64,000 nucleotides of DNA from Hofstenia miamia (lineage: Eukaryota; Xenacoelomorpha; Acoela): contig SCFE01000045.1 in the NCBI GenBank assembly GCA_004352715.1, forward strand, positions 423,236 through 487,235, read 5' to 3'. Below, one piece after another: positions 35,801 through 47,270 of the stretch. The position numbers were made by a program, and so were the translations under genes. Under the pieces are notes generated by a model. That model was not told where the DNA came from, ran no database searches, and saw only the letters and a list, made by a program, of their open reading frames with translations. Every line of letters begins with the position of its first letter. The first letter of the stretch is position 1.

Positions 35801-37585
35801 ACATGTTGTGTAACATGCGATGGATAACACAAGAATCACTTGAAAAAATCTAAAAATTTAAAACATGAAACCTACTAGATAAAGTGTGATATCTACAATT
35901 CAGTGATAGCACTTCAGTTAATACTAGGGAGATATATTTTTCTCCAGAAATTATTATTTGTGAATACTCTTAAGATTACATTTTTCAGAGAATTAACTAT
36001 AGAGCCGGCTTATACAGAAAGAAAGAAAAAAACCAAAATTTTTAGTTCTCGGTAGTAAAGCCAGATATGGAAGCACGAAATTATTGCCTCATTACCCAGA
36101 AAAAATCAGATCTTCTGCTAGAATTAAGTAAAATAAACAAACTTGTTGCTTTACAGTTTTTTCATATTTTATTTTGAGCACAATTGCTTAAAAATTTTAA
36201 TGACCATTTTTTGTGCACATTTTGGAAAACATTGTACATAAAAAATGTTGCCGAAAGCGTTAAAAAATAACCATCTCCAAATTGTTCATTATTCGAATAT
36301 CTTACCAAAGAAGTCAGCATCAACACGAAACGTGATAAATTGATGATTTTTTTATCCTTAGCTTAATAGTTCAGTGAAAGCTATGTAAGAATTTTGAACC
36401 TAATAAACGGAGCCGTAAAAAACAATTTCAATTAATTACTATTAAAAAACTAGTAAAGAAATATCCAAAAATTAAATATTTAAAATATATATTTTTATAG
36501 AAAAAATGCAAAAAGAATGATAGCAGGAAGTAGTATAGATTTCTATATGGAATCAGTTACAAGTACTCTGAGCAGATTGTTTTTTTATCAGCGAGAAATG
36601 AATGCTTGAAAAAATTCAAAACATTCTTAATATTTGTCATTTGCAGCAGTCAAAATTCAAGTCATTAGTCATTTACAGCAATTCCTTCCATTTTGACGAG
36701 TGGAAATGTTGAATATACTGGAATATGCACAGATCTTGTTTGTGGGTGGGCCAGGTTGGGTTGACTCGCATACCACCCTGAGAAAAACGCATGCTAAATA
36801 GTTTTACAAAAATAGGCCCTGCATCACCCGCAACATACATTTTACCTTGGTCCGTAGTCGAACCGCATACTTTTAGTCCAATAATCAGTATGCCACCAAA
36901 AATTGGAAAAATGCCCTTGATTATTACTTAATAAGTTTACTTTATTAGAGTCATAACTTCCTAATATATTTTTCTAAATATTTGATCACCTAATTTATGT
37001 TATCGATTGTCAACAATTAATATCAGACTTGTCCATCAAATCTGGAATGGATTTGGATTTGAAAATGCGATCTATGATTACGTGGATCCAAAAGCTTAGC
37101 TCAGCAGTAAAGTTTATAAGAGTAATTATGGCAATTGCTGCTGAATCGGATGCAGCAATGGTTAGTTTCGATTGTAATAAAATCAAAATAATCCTTGCAT
37201 ATGAAAATGTGTTGTAATTCCCTCAGGTTATCTATTCTACACATCTTTAGGGATAAGCTGAAAAAGACATTGCTAATTTTATAGGGCTAAAAGAAACCTC
37301 TACACGATTTGTTTAACTTTTGTTTTAAGTAAATGCATATTTATAGAATAATTTATATGAGCTTTTAAATGGGCGAATAATGGAGAAACACTGATCAACA
37401 TCAGCATAACACTAGTTTAATATCAGTATACAGAAATAATAGACAATAATTTTAAATGCAAAATTGGATGTGGAAAATTCAAATTAACAAATATGTATAA
37501 AAATCTCTTTATAGTGGTTGCGATAATGTTTTTGTTTTCAAAATTTGAAGCAAATACATTTATTATTTAAATGAACTTACCTCAT
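29033..37585 (-). CDS. Nicotinic acetylcholine receptor-like subunit (Cys-loop channel), 5 exons
   Basis: Minus-strand exons: 37581-37585 (ATGAG only), 35297-35849, 32372-32689, 31027-31347, 29033-29152; 438 codons, with all phases matching. Residues 1-18 form a signal peptide (MRFFQVILVLSIACYTTC). The ligand domain shows WNDFRVQHLWND, IWCPDIRLFNT, the Cys loop CSLDAYLFPFDTQMC (150-164) and GSWTY. M1 is about 229-252, M2 258-278, M3 293-312, M4 403-427 in the last exon (EWLKVAALIDKIF). The M3-M4 loop is short (about 85 residues) and ends in the amphipathic IGEDIKTIRRIMEG. Oddities: loop C (EEPVSEQAETNILLYPQK) has no vicinal Cys pair, so it is not an alpha-type subunit. The start of M2 reads SGGKVDFGVT, where cation-selective relatives have GEK. 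A pentameric plasma-membrane channel role is inferred from the family. Introns hold TA repeats and a TTAA-flanked element. Confidence 0.9.
30386..30881. mobile_element. TTAA-flanked non-autonomous element (piggyBac-type MITE) in the receptor gene
   Basis: 496 bp with flanking TTAA on both sides (30382-30385 and 30882-30885). Ends are inverted: CCTTAAAGTGCCC on the left, CCTTAAAGTGCCT on the right (other strand). Target site and terminal bases match the piggyBac superfamily, and the ends resemble the piggyBac copy at 5451 (CCCTTTAAGTGGCA). No ORF. It lies in the intron between the last two exons of the receptor gene. Confidence 0.75.
31500..31730. repeat. GC-richer segment of unknown origin in receptor intron 3
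   Basis: Stands out from its AT-rich surroundings (ggttctacagcccaccacag, then actaatgagaccatagcc). No exon or known element recognised on either strand; possibly an old repeat. Confidence 0.3.
32849..32891. repeat. (TA)n microsatellite in receptor intron 2
   Basis: About 21 TA units, 158 bp 5' of exon 3 on the coding strand's intron side, directly beside a hairpin. Confidence 0.95.
32896..32932. repeat. Near-perfect 37-nt hairpin
   Basis: Arms CTATGTACC..AGTTTTT and its reverse complement, with a TT/GC mismatch pair and a one-base loop. Related ggtacatag motifs recur at about 33545-33600. Confidence 0.75.
33625..33660. repeat. (TA)n microsatellite
   Basis: TA repeat with one ca interruption, in receptor intron 2. 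Confidence 0.9.
34130..34450. repeat. Diverged copy of the dispersed TTAA-family repeat
   Basis: Shares attcgttgttgatca, ctttaaacctaatattt, acactagatatg, acattaggca and tccgaagtttcctaataagc with the copies at 23.9, 42.5 and 30.7 kb. It lies in receptor intron 2; its ends are unclear. Confidence 0.5.
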
Positions 37586-37863
37586 ATCTTTAAAACTTAT
37601 AATAAAATAAAGTTAGTAAATGATAATTTCACGCTTCTCTGAATTCTTTGTGATAGCAGATGCAGCTAGTTATAAATTTATGCACGATATTTTAATGGAA
37701 CGTTTTTCTCTTTAAGTAAAATTCTCATGATTACGTATATATGTAAGCCAAATTCCACTACGATGCAACCAATGTTTTTCTATAGGTATATACTTAGGGG
37801 TGCATGACATTTTGCGACTTTACAATGCATAAAGTTCAACAATGTACATGTACTTACGACAAT

Positions 37864-38683
37864 CAGGGGCGCAAATAGCTTCAAATGTTAGAGGCACATT
37901 ATTTTATTACAATTTAAGGATAGATTATAATAACAATTTTTGTCCAAACCCGGCTCTGCATTTTTGAATGCCACACAGCGCATTTTTAATCAAAATTTAG
38001 GACAAAATTTGTCAGTATATGATTTATTTTATGTGTACTAGAGTCCAAATGTCTTTCAAAATAGATACTTAGTGAATCATAAGTCATATCAATTTAACTT
38101 TTAAAATATCAATATACTAAAACATTTACTGCAATGAAATTATTCATGACAATTTTATATTTTATCAGCAATATTACCAGACACTATTGCATGAAATTGC
38201 GATATGATATTTTAAATGAAGCATTGAATATAAGTGATATTCGAAAAGTCTCTCTATATCTGCACCAACAAAACTTTCCCTGTGATGAACCAGAAAAATG
38301 CATGCGTTCAGAAAATCAACAATTTCCAGAATTTGTAATGATAAACACAATTTTTTCTGGGTCCTGATAATCATAGTGTACTGGATTTTAAGTAAATCCA
38401 TTTAAATCCTATTTAAATAATTAGATTTCATGCTATATTGTTATATTATTATATTATAGTAAATAAATAGTGAAAGAGAGTGTAAATATTAGAATACTAT
38501 AATAAATTGCATTTTACTTTTATTTGCTGATGATTTCTATCACATTTCAAATATGTGAGAATGTTCCGCTTTAAAAGGCATCTCAGATAGTTGAAGCTCA
38601 GTCACCTTTTTTAAAAATCTCTAATCAATTCAAAATTTAGGAGGGCACGTGCCCTCCTGCGCCCCTCCTTGTTTGCGCCCGTG
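37864..38683. mobile_element. hAT-like non-autonomous element with a subterminal palindrome
   Basis: 820 bp. Left end caggggcgcaaatagc; right end on the other strand cacgggcgcaaacaag. Flanking 8-mers acgacaat and aaaacaat agree at six of eight positions, compatible with an old hAT target duplication. Near the right end, 38640-38657 is a perfect 18-bp palindrome, GGAGGGCACGTGCCCTCC. No transposase coding. It lies 280 bp upstream of the receptor start. Confidence 0.65.
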
Positions 38684-38829
38684 AAAACAATAAACGTTAA
38701 AAGCTGCAATTTTCAAATGGACAGCCTCCTTTATCGATATATTAATCTTCAGATTCATCAAGAAAATGTAACAAATGGTATTTTCATATTGCTGACAGGC
38801 AATTATTGAAACATAGCTTATCGCTTTTT

Positions 38830-39150
38830 TGAAAATATCAGAACAGGACCGTAGCCAGCATCATCACCTAAAGGGGTCGACGCTCATTCCGGAGGGTTTG
38901 ATGAGAATTTCGACCTTCTTAAAATTTAAATTGAAGTTTTACAAAAATTGTAACCCATTTTAATTTTGTGTTGTATACATTAGGTTAATTTTTTGAAAAT
39001 ATACACAAAATATACCTTTGAAATATACCTTAGAAATGCTATTCACATTATTGTTGAAAGCACAATTGAATTGACAAATTTTATTTTTACATGCTGTTTT
39101 TGTTTTTAGGTTTGTTGTCCAGGAGTGGTCCTCCCTAAGCCCCCGGGGGC
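38830..39150. repeat. Possible further repeat with GC-rich ends
   Basis: A left block (gaccgtagccagcatc, ggggtcgacgctcattccgg) and a right block (tcctccctaagcccccgggg) stand out from the AT-rich background. The style is that of a degraded DNA element, but no inverted repeat is convincing. Confidence 0.25.
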
Positions 39151-39568
39151 AAAACACATTGAGTAAAATGTGATATCACGCTCAAGTAAAAATTCCATTT
39201 TCATAATTGTATTAAGAACGTGACACCTTAGGCAAATTTTCGAAATAACTTTTGAGTACATGTATCTCAAATCAATTTGATAATTTTCCTTATGTATTTG
39301 ATTCAGTTTTTCCAACCAACAATTCCAATAGAGTAATAAAGATTTATTAACTTACTCATGAAAACATAATTTCTAGATTTTTGTGATTATGTATTCATAA
39401 AGTTTAAATATTGTTAAGATTAGACTTAAAACGAAATTTTCCATCGACTTACTATTTTCAAAACTCAAACTACAGTCAATGAGTGTATACAAAGTTTTGT
39501 AAATTGAATGTTGTTTTCTTGTCACTACACGAATGTACCATCCATGTTGCTCCAACATGCCACATCAA

Positions 39569-40642
39569 CAGAAGGTGGTAACAGTGCCTGCTGTTAACAG
39601 AGCTGTTAACAGTAGATACTGTTAATTGTAACAGCATAATGTGTGCTGTTAACAGCTAATCAAATTGGTTTCAACCAACAAAGCAGTTTTATACTATTTT
39701 TTGTCGTTTTCAGGCTTAATAGGCCTATACTACTCTCCAATATGTTACATCGCAATACTTCAATGGAAAACAACTGATAAATGCTATATTGATGTTAATG
39801 GTCTATCAAATTGGGATTTGTTGCACAACTTGCAAATTGATTAACAATTTAATTTTATTTTTGAAACCCCTAACATCTTTAACAATGAAAGAGGGCGACA
39901 TTTTCCTCAAAGAGCTAACTTCCTATGTTTTAGTAGTTTTTGCAATTTTTAGTTTTTTTATATTTTACCTTCAATTTTACAATAGCAATATTAGTTATGA
40001 GCTTTTTATTAGTTGTTTGTATAAGTTAGGGTCGTGAAAATTCACAAATTTATCTTCAAATCTCAATCCGAATACCGGGAATCTATTTAATCATTATCGA
40101 AATCTTAATGTATTAGGCCAAATAAAAAGGAAATTTAAAATTGTAAATTCAATGAATGTATTCGCCCACATTAAAAATTTGAATTCTAATTTTCGCTGAT
40201 TGAAAGCAGTAAGTTGGTCAAGAACAAATCGAAAATTATACAAATATTTGAATGATATGAAACAACGAAACGCATGTAAACAGGATTTGGAAAAATTCGA
40301 ATGTGAGATCTTTTTCGAAATCTATTCCGATTCTGCATTGCATAGTGAACCCAAATCTTAAGATTCGCAGTATCCTAATACAAGTTTGGATGGGCCCACA
40401 ATCATTTCCCAAAGTGTGGGCATTGCTCTCAACGGTCCTGAGTAACAGAATAATAGTACTATAGTGTACACGTTCCGAATTTCGAAATTTAGCAAGCCAA
40501 ATTAAACATTTTCTTTAGTGTCGAAAAATAGAACGTTTGAAAAAAAGCTACTTTACAAATTGCCTGTGAACAGCAAAACTGCCTGCTGTTACTATTAACA
40601 CTAGAAAATGCTGGTAACAGCAAAGCAAATTTGCCATCCCTA
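39569..40642. mobile_element. hAT-like non-autonomous element
   Basis: 1,074 bp. Flanking 8-mers cacatcaa and cacatcac agree at seven of eight. The left end is cagaaggtggtaacag; the right end on the other strand is tagggatggcaaattt, matching the hAT pattern CAGGG.TGGCAAA loosely. Multiple ctgttaacag motifs lie under the left end, and tgcctgctgtta recurs under both ends. An inner cccaaagtgtgggc block also looks hAT-derived. No intact ORF. Confidence 0.6.
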
Positions 40643-40650
40643 CACATCAC

Positions 40651-42420
40651 TCAATGCTTGGTTACTATATATCTAGCGATTTTAACTAAAAAATATTCAC
40701 ACTTTTACAACAACTATTAAGCCAAATTGAAACTCATTTAAAATCTAAGTACAGTACAAGCCAATAACATGGCTTGTTCCACGTACAAGTCTCAGATGCA
40801 TAACAATTAATTGTTAGCTTAAATGGTATCTATATGAATTATACAGTGAAGTTTTCTAATTTACAGTGTACAACAACCAAGAATAGTTATTACAATGAAT
40901 TTTCGCTAGGAAGTTTTGAATAAAATATTTCAGAAAAATCGCAAGATTACGATTATTGCTGAGAGTTTGGTGAGTAAACAAATAGAGAAGTTGCACGATC
41001 ACAATTACTAGACGATCTCAAAAAATATCTGAAGTTGGGTGATAAAATTGTTGAAGGGTAGTTTTGCTGCTCATATTTGGATTTTAGTTATTTGTATTGA
41101 AAAAAATGGCAAGTTGAGAAATACATTTTTAGAAATACTTTTATAAATTGCATGATGACGAAGCAGCTTAACCCGACCCAACCTACATTCACCTATGGCT
41201 TGGATCAATCTCTATTAACGATATTAAGTACAATACTTTGTTACGCAATTTAGCCAATTAAAATTAGTTGTACTGTTTTTTTTGCGAACTAACGAAATTT
41301 TTTGAATGAGAATATCGAGTTCAGCTGAGCCGGAAATTCTACTTAGAATAATGTTTGACATGTTAGATTTTAAAATATAAACATTACTCAATGAATATTT
41401 TAAATAATTTTACCTTCATACATTACATAGGAAAAACATGATTTTCAATGAAAAAAATTGATCCAGATGATTATGGGATATCGTAGAAATAGCTATACAT
41501 TTACATGCTAGCAGTGGGACGAAAAATAAATTCCCAAACAACCATTGTTTAACTTTTTTATTATAATTTACCACTAAAATCGTATAGTATTTGTACATTG
41601 CACAGGTAAAGATTTTCAATTGATTAAAGGGAAATATTGAAGTATGAAATCTTTAAAATGTTTTATTCGTACTATCAGTAATGTATGGCCAAAACATTAA
41701 CTCCCAATCAATTAATTATTCTGCAGTTATGGAATTTATGCGGCTATTATCCAATGAATTTAGCTTCGTTTTGCGAACATCTCTAGTAATCTTATTGAAG
41801 AAAATAAGGCTGCCTTAAATGGATTCAATACTTATTTTGTCGTCGACTGTAAATTATAGATTGTTGACAAAACTTTTTTGTTTAATTATTATTTCCTGCC
41901 TATAGCAATTGGTATTCTTGTAGATTGCAGGATGTTTGTAAGGTAAGATTTCTATAATAAACGGAGTCAATTAAATTATATTCAAGATTAATTATTGATT
42001 CTTCGTAATTCTGTCCATAATGTATTTAACAGAAAACGTTCTTAAAATACATTATTTTTAACAACCACTTTATCCAATAATATAAGTATTCTAAAAGGGA
42101 AATTGATTAGCATTCTCTGAATTTCTGTAGTTAATTTCAAAATTTTATCAGGCAAATAAACTATGATTGTGGGTGAATGTCCAAAATAAAAAATTGATGA
42201 TTTAAGAAAGATAAATTACTGAATACAGATCCCTAATCAATGAAGTCCTTGCCTTTTTCAAAAGAGTTTCGAAATGATTATTAAATGTTTGTGATTTTCG
42301 AGATATTTTGCTAGGGGCAAAATTAAATATTGGCATTCAGATTTCAAGCTTTACTTAGTTTAATATTTGCCTTAACTATGAAATTTAATGGTGCGATTAA
42401 ATAATGTAGTTAATGCAAAC
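40651..42420. other. Intergenic AT-rich stretch
   Basis: No supported gene, RNA or mobile element. Confidence 0.4.
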
Positions 42421-42429
42421 TTTAGACGT

Positions 42430-42795
42430 TTTCAGCTTCTTCACACTACTTTTGCCACCATTTATGTCTATATTTCCAAACTTAATAGTGCAAAATCCAA
42501 ACGAGTCACTTTCTCGTTTCAACGAAGCTCTTGCCATATATAAAGAAACAGCGAAAGTTCGTTTTTGATCTCATGACTTTAAGCCTTATTTTTACTGAAC
42601 CTTAGATATGGAGAGGATTTAAATTTTTTCCGTTTAAGTACCTTAGGCACTCTAATGCACATTTTCAACATTACATTTGGCACGTCCACCAATATGTCCA
42701 TGGCTCACGATTTCCGAATTTCCTAATGGGCTTGGAGAAATGTTCTTGTCCATGTCGAAAAACCTTTTTTCCTTCTAAAAGAACACTGGACTTCT
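42430..42795. repeat. Diverged copy of the dispersed TTAA-family repeat
   Basis: Contains gaaagttcgtttttgatctc, ctttaagccttattttta, gaaccttagatatgg, atatgtccatggctcacgat, tccgaatttcctaatgggct and ends near gacttcttaaggctaagg. The second half aligns by eye with 30755-30885. Confidence 0.6.
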
Positions 42796-42810
42796 TAAGG
42801 CTAAGGCTAA

Positions 42811-43317
42811 AGATTTTTTAAGTTGATGCATTCATACACATATAGTTCACATCTTGATAAGCGTGGCATGATTGTAGTGCAATGATCCCTTGATAACACT
42901 TTCTTCGTAAAGGTGACCTAAACTTCAAAATTATTGTGTTGTAAATAACCATTTTAAATGTTTTCCGTGTGTGCGTTTATTTTGTAAACATGTCATCAAA
43001 AGAACAAGGAAGCTTTTGCTTAATTGACAACAACATAATAGCAATTGATGCTTGAACTTTTGCTCAATGTTCAAAGTAACAAATTGTATTAAAAATTCGA
43101 AGTAATATAAATAGCATGATTCTGTATTGGGCTTTAACTCGGAAAATTTTGAAAAAACGAAAGATATTTGGTTTTTGTGCAATGGTTGCACGCACGTGAT
43201 TATGCAATTGACTATTTCAAGGATTAAGAAATTCTAAAGTTTTTTTACATTGGATAAGATCAAAAAATGAAAAATTGCCAATAAAAATGTAAGGCTTAGG
43301 AATTTGTCGTAGAATAA

Positions 43318-43352
<35 letters not shown>

Positions 43353-45369
43353 GCCAATGGAATTCAGTAAAAAGGATACGAATTTCATAATTCATTTCCC
43401 TGTTTCCAAAACAATGACATATAGTAGTGCTTTGCCGACCACCCGATGCCAAACACTGGCCGGCCGCGGGCATGGAAATAACGGGCGAGTACGGGTCATC
43501 GTTGTCTTCTAAAATGGGTGGACACGGGCCGCCCGTTGTCCTTCCAAAATGGGTCTGGTGGTCAGGGATACACAATATTTTCTACCCGCACATTACTACC
43601 AAATAGTTGCATTAGAAATGTTTATTAGAGATAATTTTCATCAGATTGGCACTAAACTTTTGTTTATTTGAGTTGCTTCTGTAATGTTAGAATTGAATAA
43701 TGAGTCGTGTGGGTTGCTAGATAGGATTCTGACGTAGTAAGGCCACTGTGCAAAAGCACGATATTTTGTTTTTCTAACATTTTGNAAGCCTTAAGTTCTC
43801 TTTGGATATAAAAATGCATATGTGTATATACTATATACAACAATTTTCAATTACATATATTTGAAACAAACTGTGAATTAAAAATTTTCTAAGATGTGTC
43901 TGCATGCATGTACATGCTAAACATCTGTATGAGGGCTATGAAATACAAAACGGTGCCTTAAAATAAGTCACGTGATTAATTCGGGATACTTAATTGACAA
44001 TAATTCATTACTGGTGTATAGTTCACTCTACCTGTTTGGTCTCAATCAGTATTACTAACTGTACATGTATACATTCAGTAAATATACAGTAGAATTGCTT
44101 TATGACCCGCATACTTGCCGGCCTGCAGGTCGTTTGGAAAATTTTAGCAAAGGTCTGTAATTTTATCAGCCGTTAACCGGCTAAAATTAAAAAAATTTTC
44201 TTGCTTTATCTGATAAGAAGAAAATATTTTGAAAATCTAAGGTTTGAGAAAATGTTATTGATTCAAAAGGTTATAATATTGCTATTTGAATAATAATTAA
44301 ATGATTCTATAATTTTTGCTTCGAATTTTTTATAGAACTAATTCAGAGAAGTTGCTTACAAAAAATTTTATTTGCTGGATTTCACATGCAAACTTTAGAA
44401 TATATATACATATATTGACATATTTGCATATACAGTATATCAATACATGTAAAGTAGTTAGTAAATTCATTATTTTGAAATTTTATAGCAATTGAAAAAA
44501 AACATTATTGAATAGTCTGCGTTTCTTGACATACTAACCAAAACAGAACATTTGATATTAACTAATCCATTTAATTTGAGGTTTATTATGTTGTATATCT
44601 ACTCTTCAGTATCATATATTTTTTAATTCATTTCAAACTAACAAAGCCGAACAAGCATAATTATTACACAACCAATTACCATCATTAGAATGCCTCACCT
44701 TCAAGTTTTCAAAATTCATTTGGATTGGAAAATCAAAAACCTTTTGGTAAAAAATAAATAATTTTTAATAACCTAGATGAATTTTTAGTGCAGATTTTTA
44801 ATAATTTCAAAATTATCGCGCAACTTCGCCCTGCTTTTGGTCACTCATTTCATCATTAGTAAAAACCAATAAGTAACACATAAAAACTTTTTCTAAGAAA
44901 AATCATCTTTATGAGATAAAAACCAGGGTAACTCGTGCTTCATACTTCTGTTAGCAATATGATGAAGAACAAAATTATATGTTGCCAGTAATCCTAATCA
45001 CTAAGGGCAAATTTGGTTCTGTTAAGCCTTCAATGTACAAAATGGTGAATTAAGTGGTGGAATGTGGAAGCATTATATATTTTCAGGTATCAAACTGTCC
45101 AGTACACACAACAGCCAATACTGCATTAATTTACTAGACATAACTATAATGTTCCTCGAATTGAGACTTAATTATATGCTTCAGCAAGATTTTCGACAGT
45201 AAATGATTTTGAGAACGTTTTTTGTCAATCTTAAATATTTGGCAATTATTGGCAATTTTTCTTTTTAAGCAATGTCTTAATTGATTTTTTAAAGTATTCA
45301 ATAATCAATTAATCAATATATATCAATTAAATATTTCGTACCCGTGCAGACATAGAGTAGAACCAATGC

Positions 45370-45417
<48 letters not shown>

Positions 45418-45584
45418 CTCGAAATACAGGTAACATAAAATTCTTTTATAACATTGTGAATGCCTTACTTTGTCAAGCAGTATTCACTAAAGAAAGCTAG
45501 TTTTTCCAGTTTTGAAGAGAAGTACTATGATGCCTTCTGAGATTTCGAGCGATCGTCCAAGATCGAACCTAGCTTCGTTTCGAG
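42811..45584. other. Intergenic AT-rich stretch with TA repeats and a GC-rich islet
   Basis: Holds (TA)n tracts at 43320-43350 and 45373-45415, a single N at 43785, and an isolated GC-rich islet at 43430-43570. In the islet, caaaatgggt or taaaatgggt occurs twice about 40 bp apart, next to gttgtc. A minus-strand ORF crosses the islet but resembles nothing I know. Confidence 0.4.
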
Positions 45585-47262
45585 GAGAGATGGAATCGGA
45601 TCCAACATTTTAGGATCAGATTCGATCCGGATCCGAAACTTTATGATCCGCATCCGATCCGATCTGAATTCTTAAAAGAATTCTAGTTTTCGATCCCAAA
45701 CGGATCCGAATATTAATAAGTATTCTACCAATAAATAAACATGGACTTAAAATATACCGGTATTTGTTATTTTTAAATTCGAATAGAAAATTTTAAGAGC
45801 TTCAACACAATCTTGAGCGCGAAAATGGACATATACGATATATTGGGGATTACAGGTTCGGGCTTAGACCGAGTTTTTGGAAAAACGGGACGACTAACGC
45901 AATAGTGCATTCAAATCAACTCACATGTTGTAAATCCTATATAACTTAAAAGCAGTGTGCTAAAAAATCAATATTAAGTTTTGAAATATAACAACAGTAT
46001 CGAAAGCTCTTCTAGTATATACTACAATCTAATACAATGAATTTGGGACAAGCTAACGAAAAAATTCAAGAAATGTTTTTGTCAACGATCAAAAATGGTC
46101 CAAAAAATTTCCGACCAATGTCCATCTATGTTTGAAATAGATTGCTTCTTTAATCTGTAATTGTCCACCCACAAGAAGTAAGTCCGTTTGATTGGCTTGA
46201 GTTTGATTATGAGTGTAAATTGATAATTGACTGCCAAAACTCTAACAAATTTATTTCTTTGCATATTTGTAGGCTTTGTAGTAATCTAATTTCTAAAATT
46301 TGCTTCAGCTATAATAATAATAATAATATATTTATAGTTTAAATATGGTATTACCGCCCTATTAATTTAATTATGTCAAAATCCAAAAATCTTTAGTTTG
46401 CAATGTTACTATGAATTGAGAATTGAAGTTGTTTCAAACAACAAGATAAAACATACTTCAAAAGTGCAGCTAAGTCGATGAAAACAAGAATAGCACAAAC
46501 AATGGTAAACTAAAGAAGAAACTCCAAAATATGTATTGCAAAACATTATAGAAATTGTAGTAGAGTGTACTTATTAAAATCCGTGACAGAAAATTCATTT
46601 TTTCAAACTTAATTTGAGATTTGAGTATAAATTTTAAATATTACTATTCTTTGAAATTGGATACTAGATGTTAAATTATATAATGGCAACATTAAATTCA
46701 TTAATAACCTATTATTGCTATACCAAAGCCATGGCGCTATAATAAATGTTTTATTAGTGACTATAATAACCACGAACCTTCTGAAAACTAAACTGATCCT
46801 GGCATTGCAAGTGCTTATATATAATGCACCTTACATGAGAATTTAGAAAGAGCATTCCAAGTTATATTAGCATCATTACATTTCGCAGCAACTAAGGTAT
46901 TCCACTTGCTTCTCTGTGTTTCTTTTGCTTTTCCATTTGCAAATTTATACAAACAAATATTCTTTGTTGCTTTACAATTTTATCTTTATGTAGTGCTAAC
47001 ATGAATCGTATCTTCAGATTTTAAATACTTTGTCATCAATTTTATAAGTTGTTGGCAAAAATACAAAATATCACTTAGATTGACATTATTAACACAATTA
47101 AAGTGGCATTCCATGCAAAAATGTGCGTAGTGTATAAAATGCACAATATACACAATAATTTAAAATTTTTGGATCCGAAACAGATCCGAAACTTTCTCAA
47201 AATGTAGATCCAATCTGATCCGTATCCGAGCCGATCCGAGATGCGATCCAATTCCATCTTTG
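45585..47262. mobile_element. hAT-like non-autonomous element with perfect 8-bp target duplication
   Basis: 1,678 bp. The flanking 8-mer gtttcgag is identical on both sides (45577-45584 and 47263-47270), the hAT duplication length. Inverted ends: gagagatggaatcggatc on the left, caaagatggaattggatc on the right (other strand). Both subterminal regions are packed with degenerate ggatc/gatcc units (about 45594-45665 and 47168-47250). The inside has no recognisable transposase. Confidence 0.8.
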
Positions 47263-47270
47263 GTTTCGAG

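Noticed and set aside
38134-38367. Plus-strand 77-codon frame starting MKLFMTILYF
   Set aside because: Lies inside the 37864-38683 element, has no family resemblance and no splice partners.
43234-43575. 113-codon minus-strand frame across the GC-rich islet
   Set aside because: Runs into a TA repeat and resembles no family; kept only as a composition anomaly.
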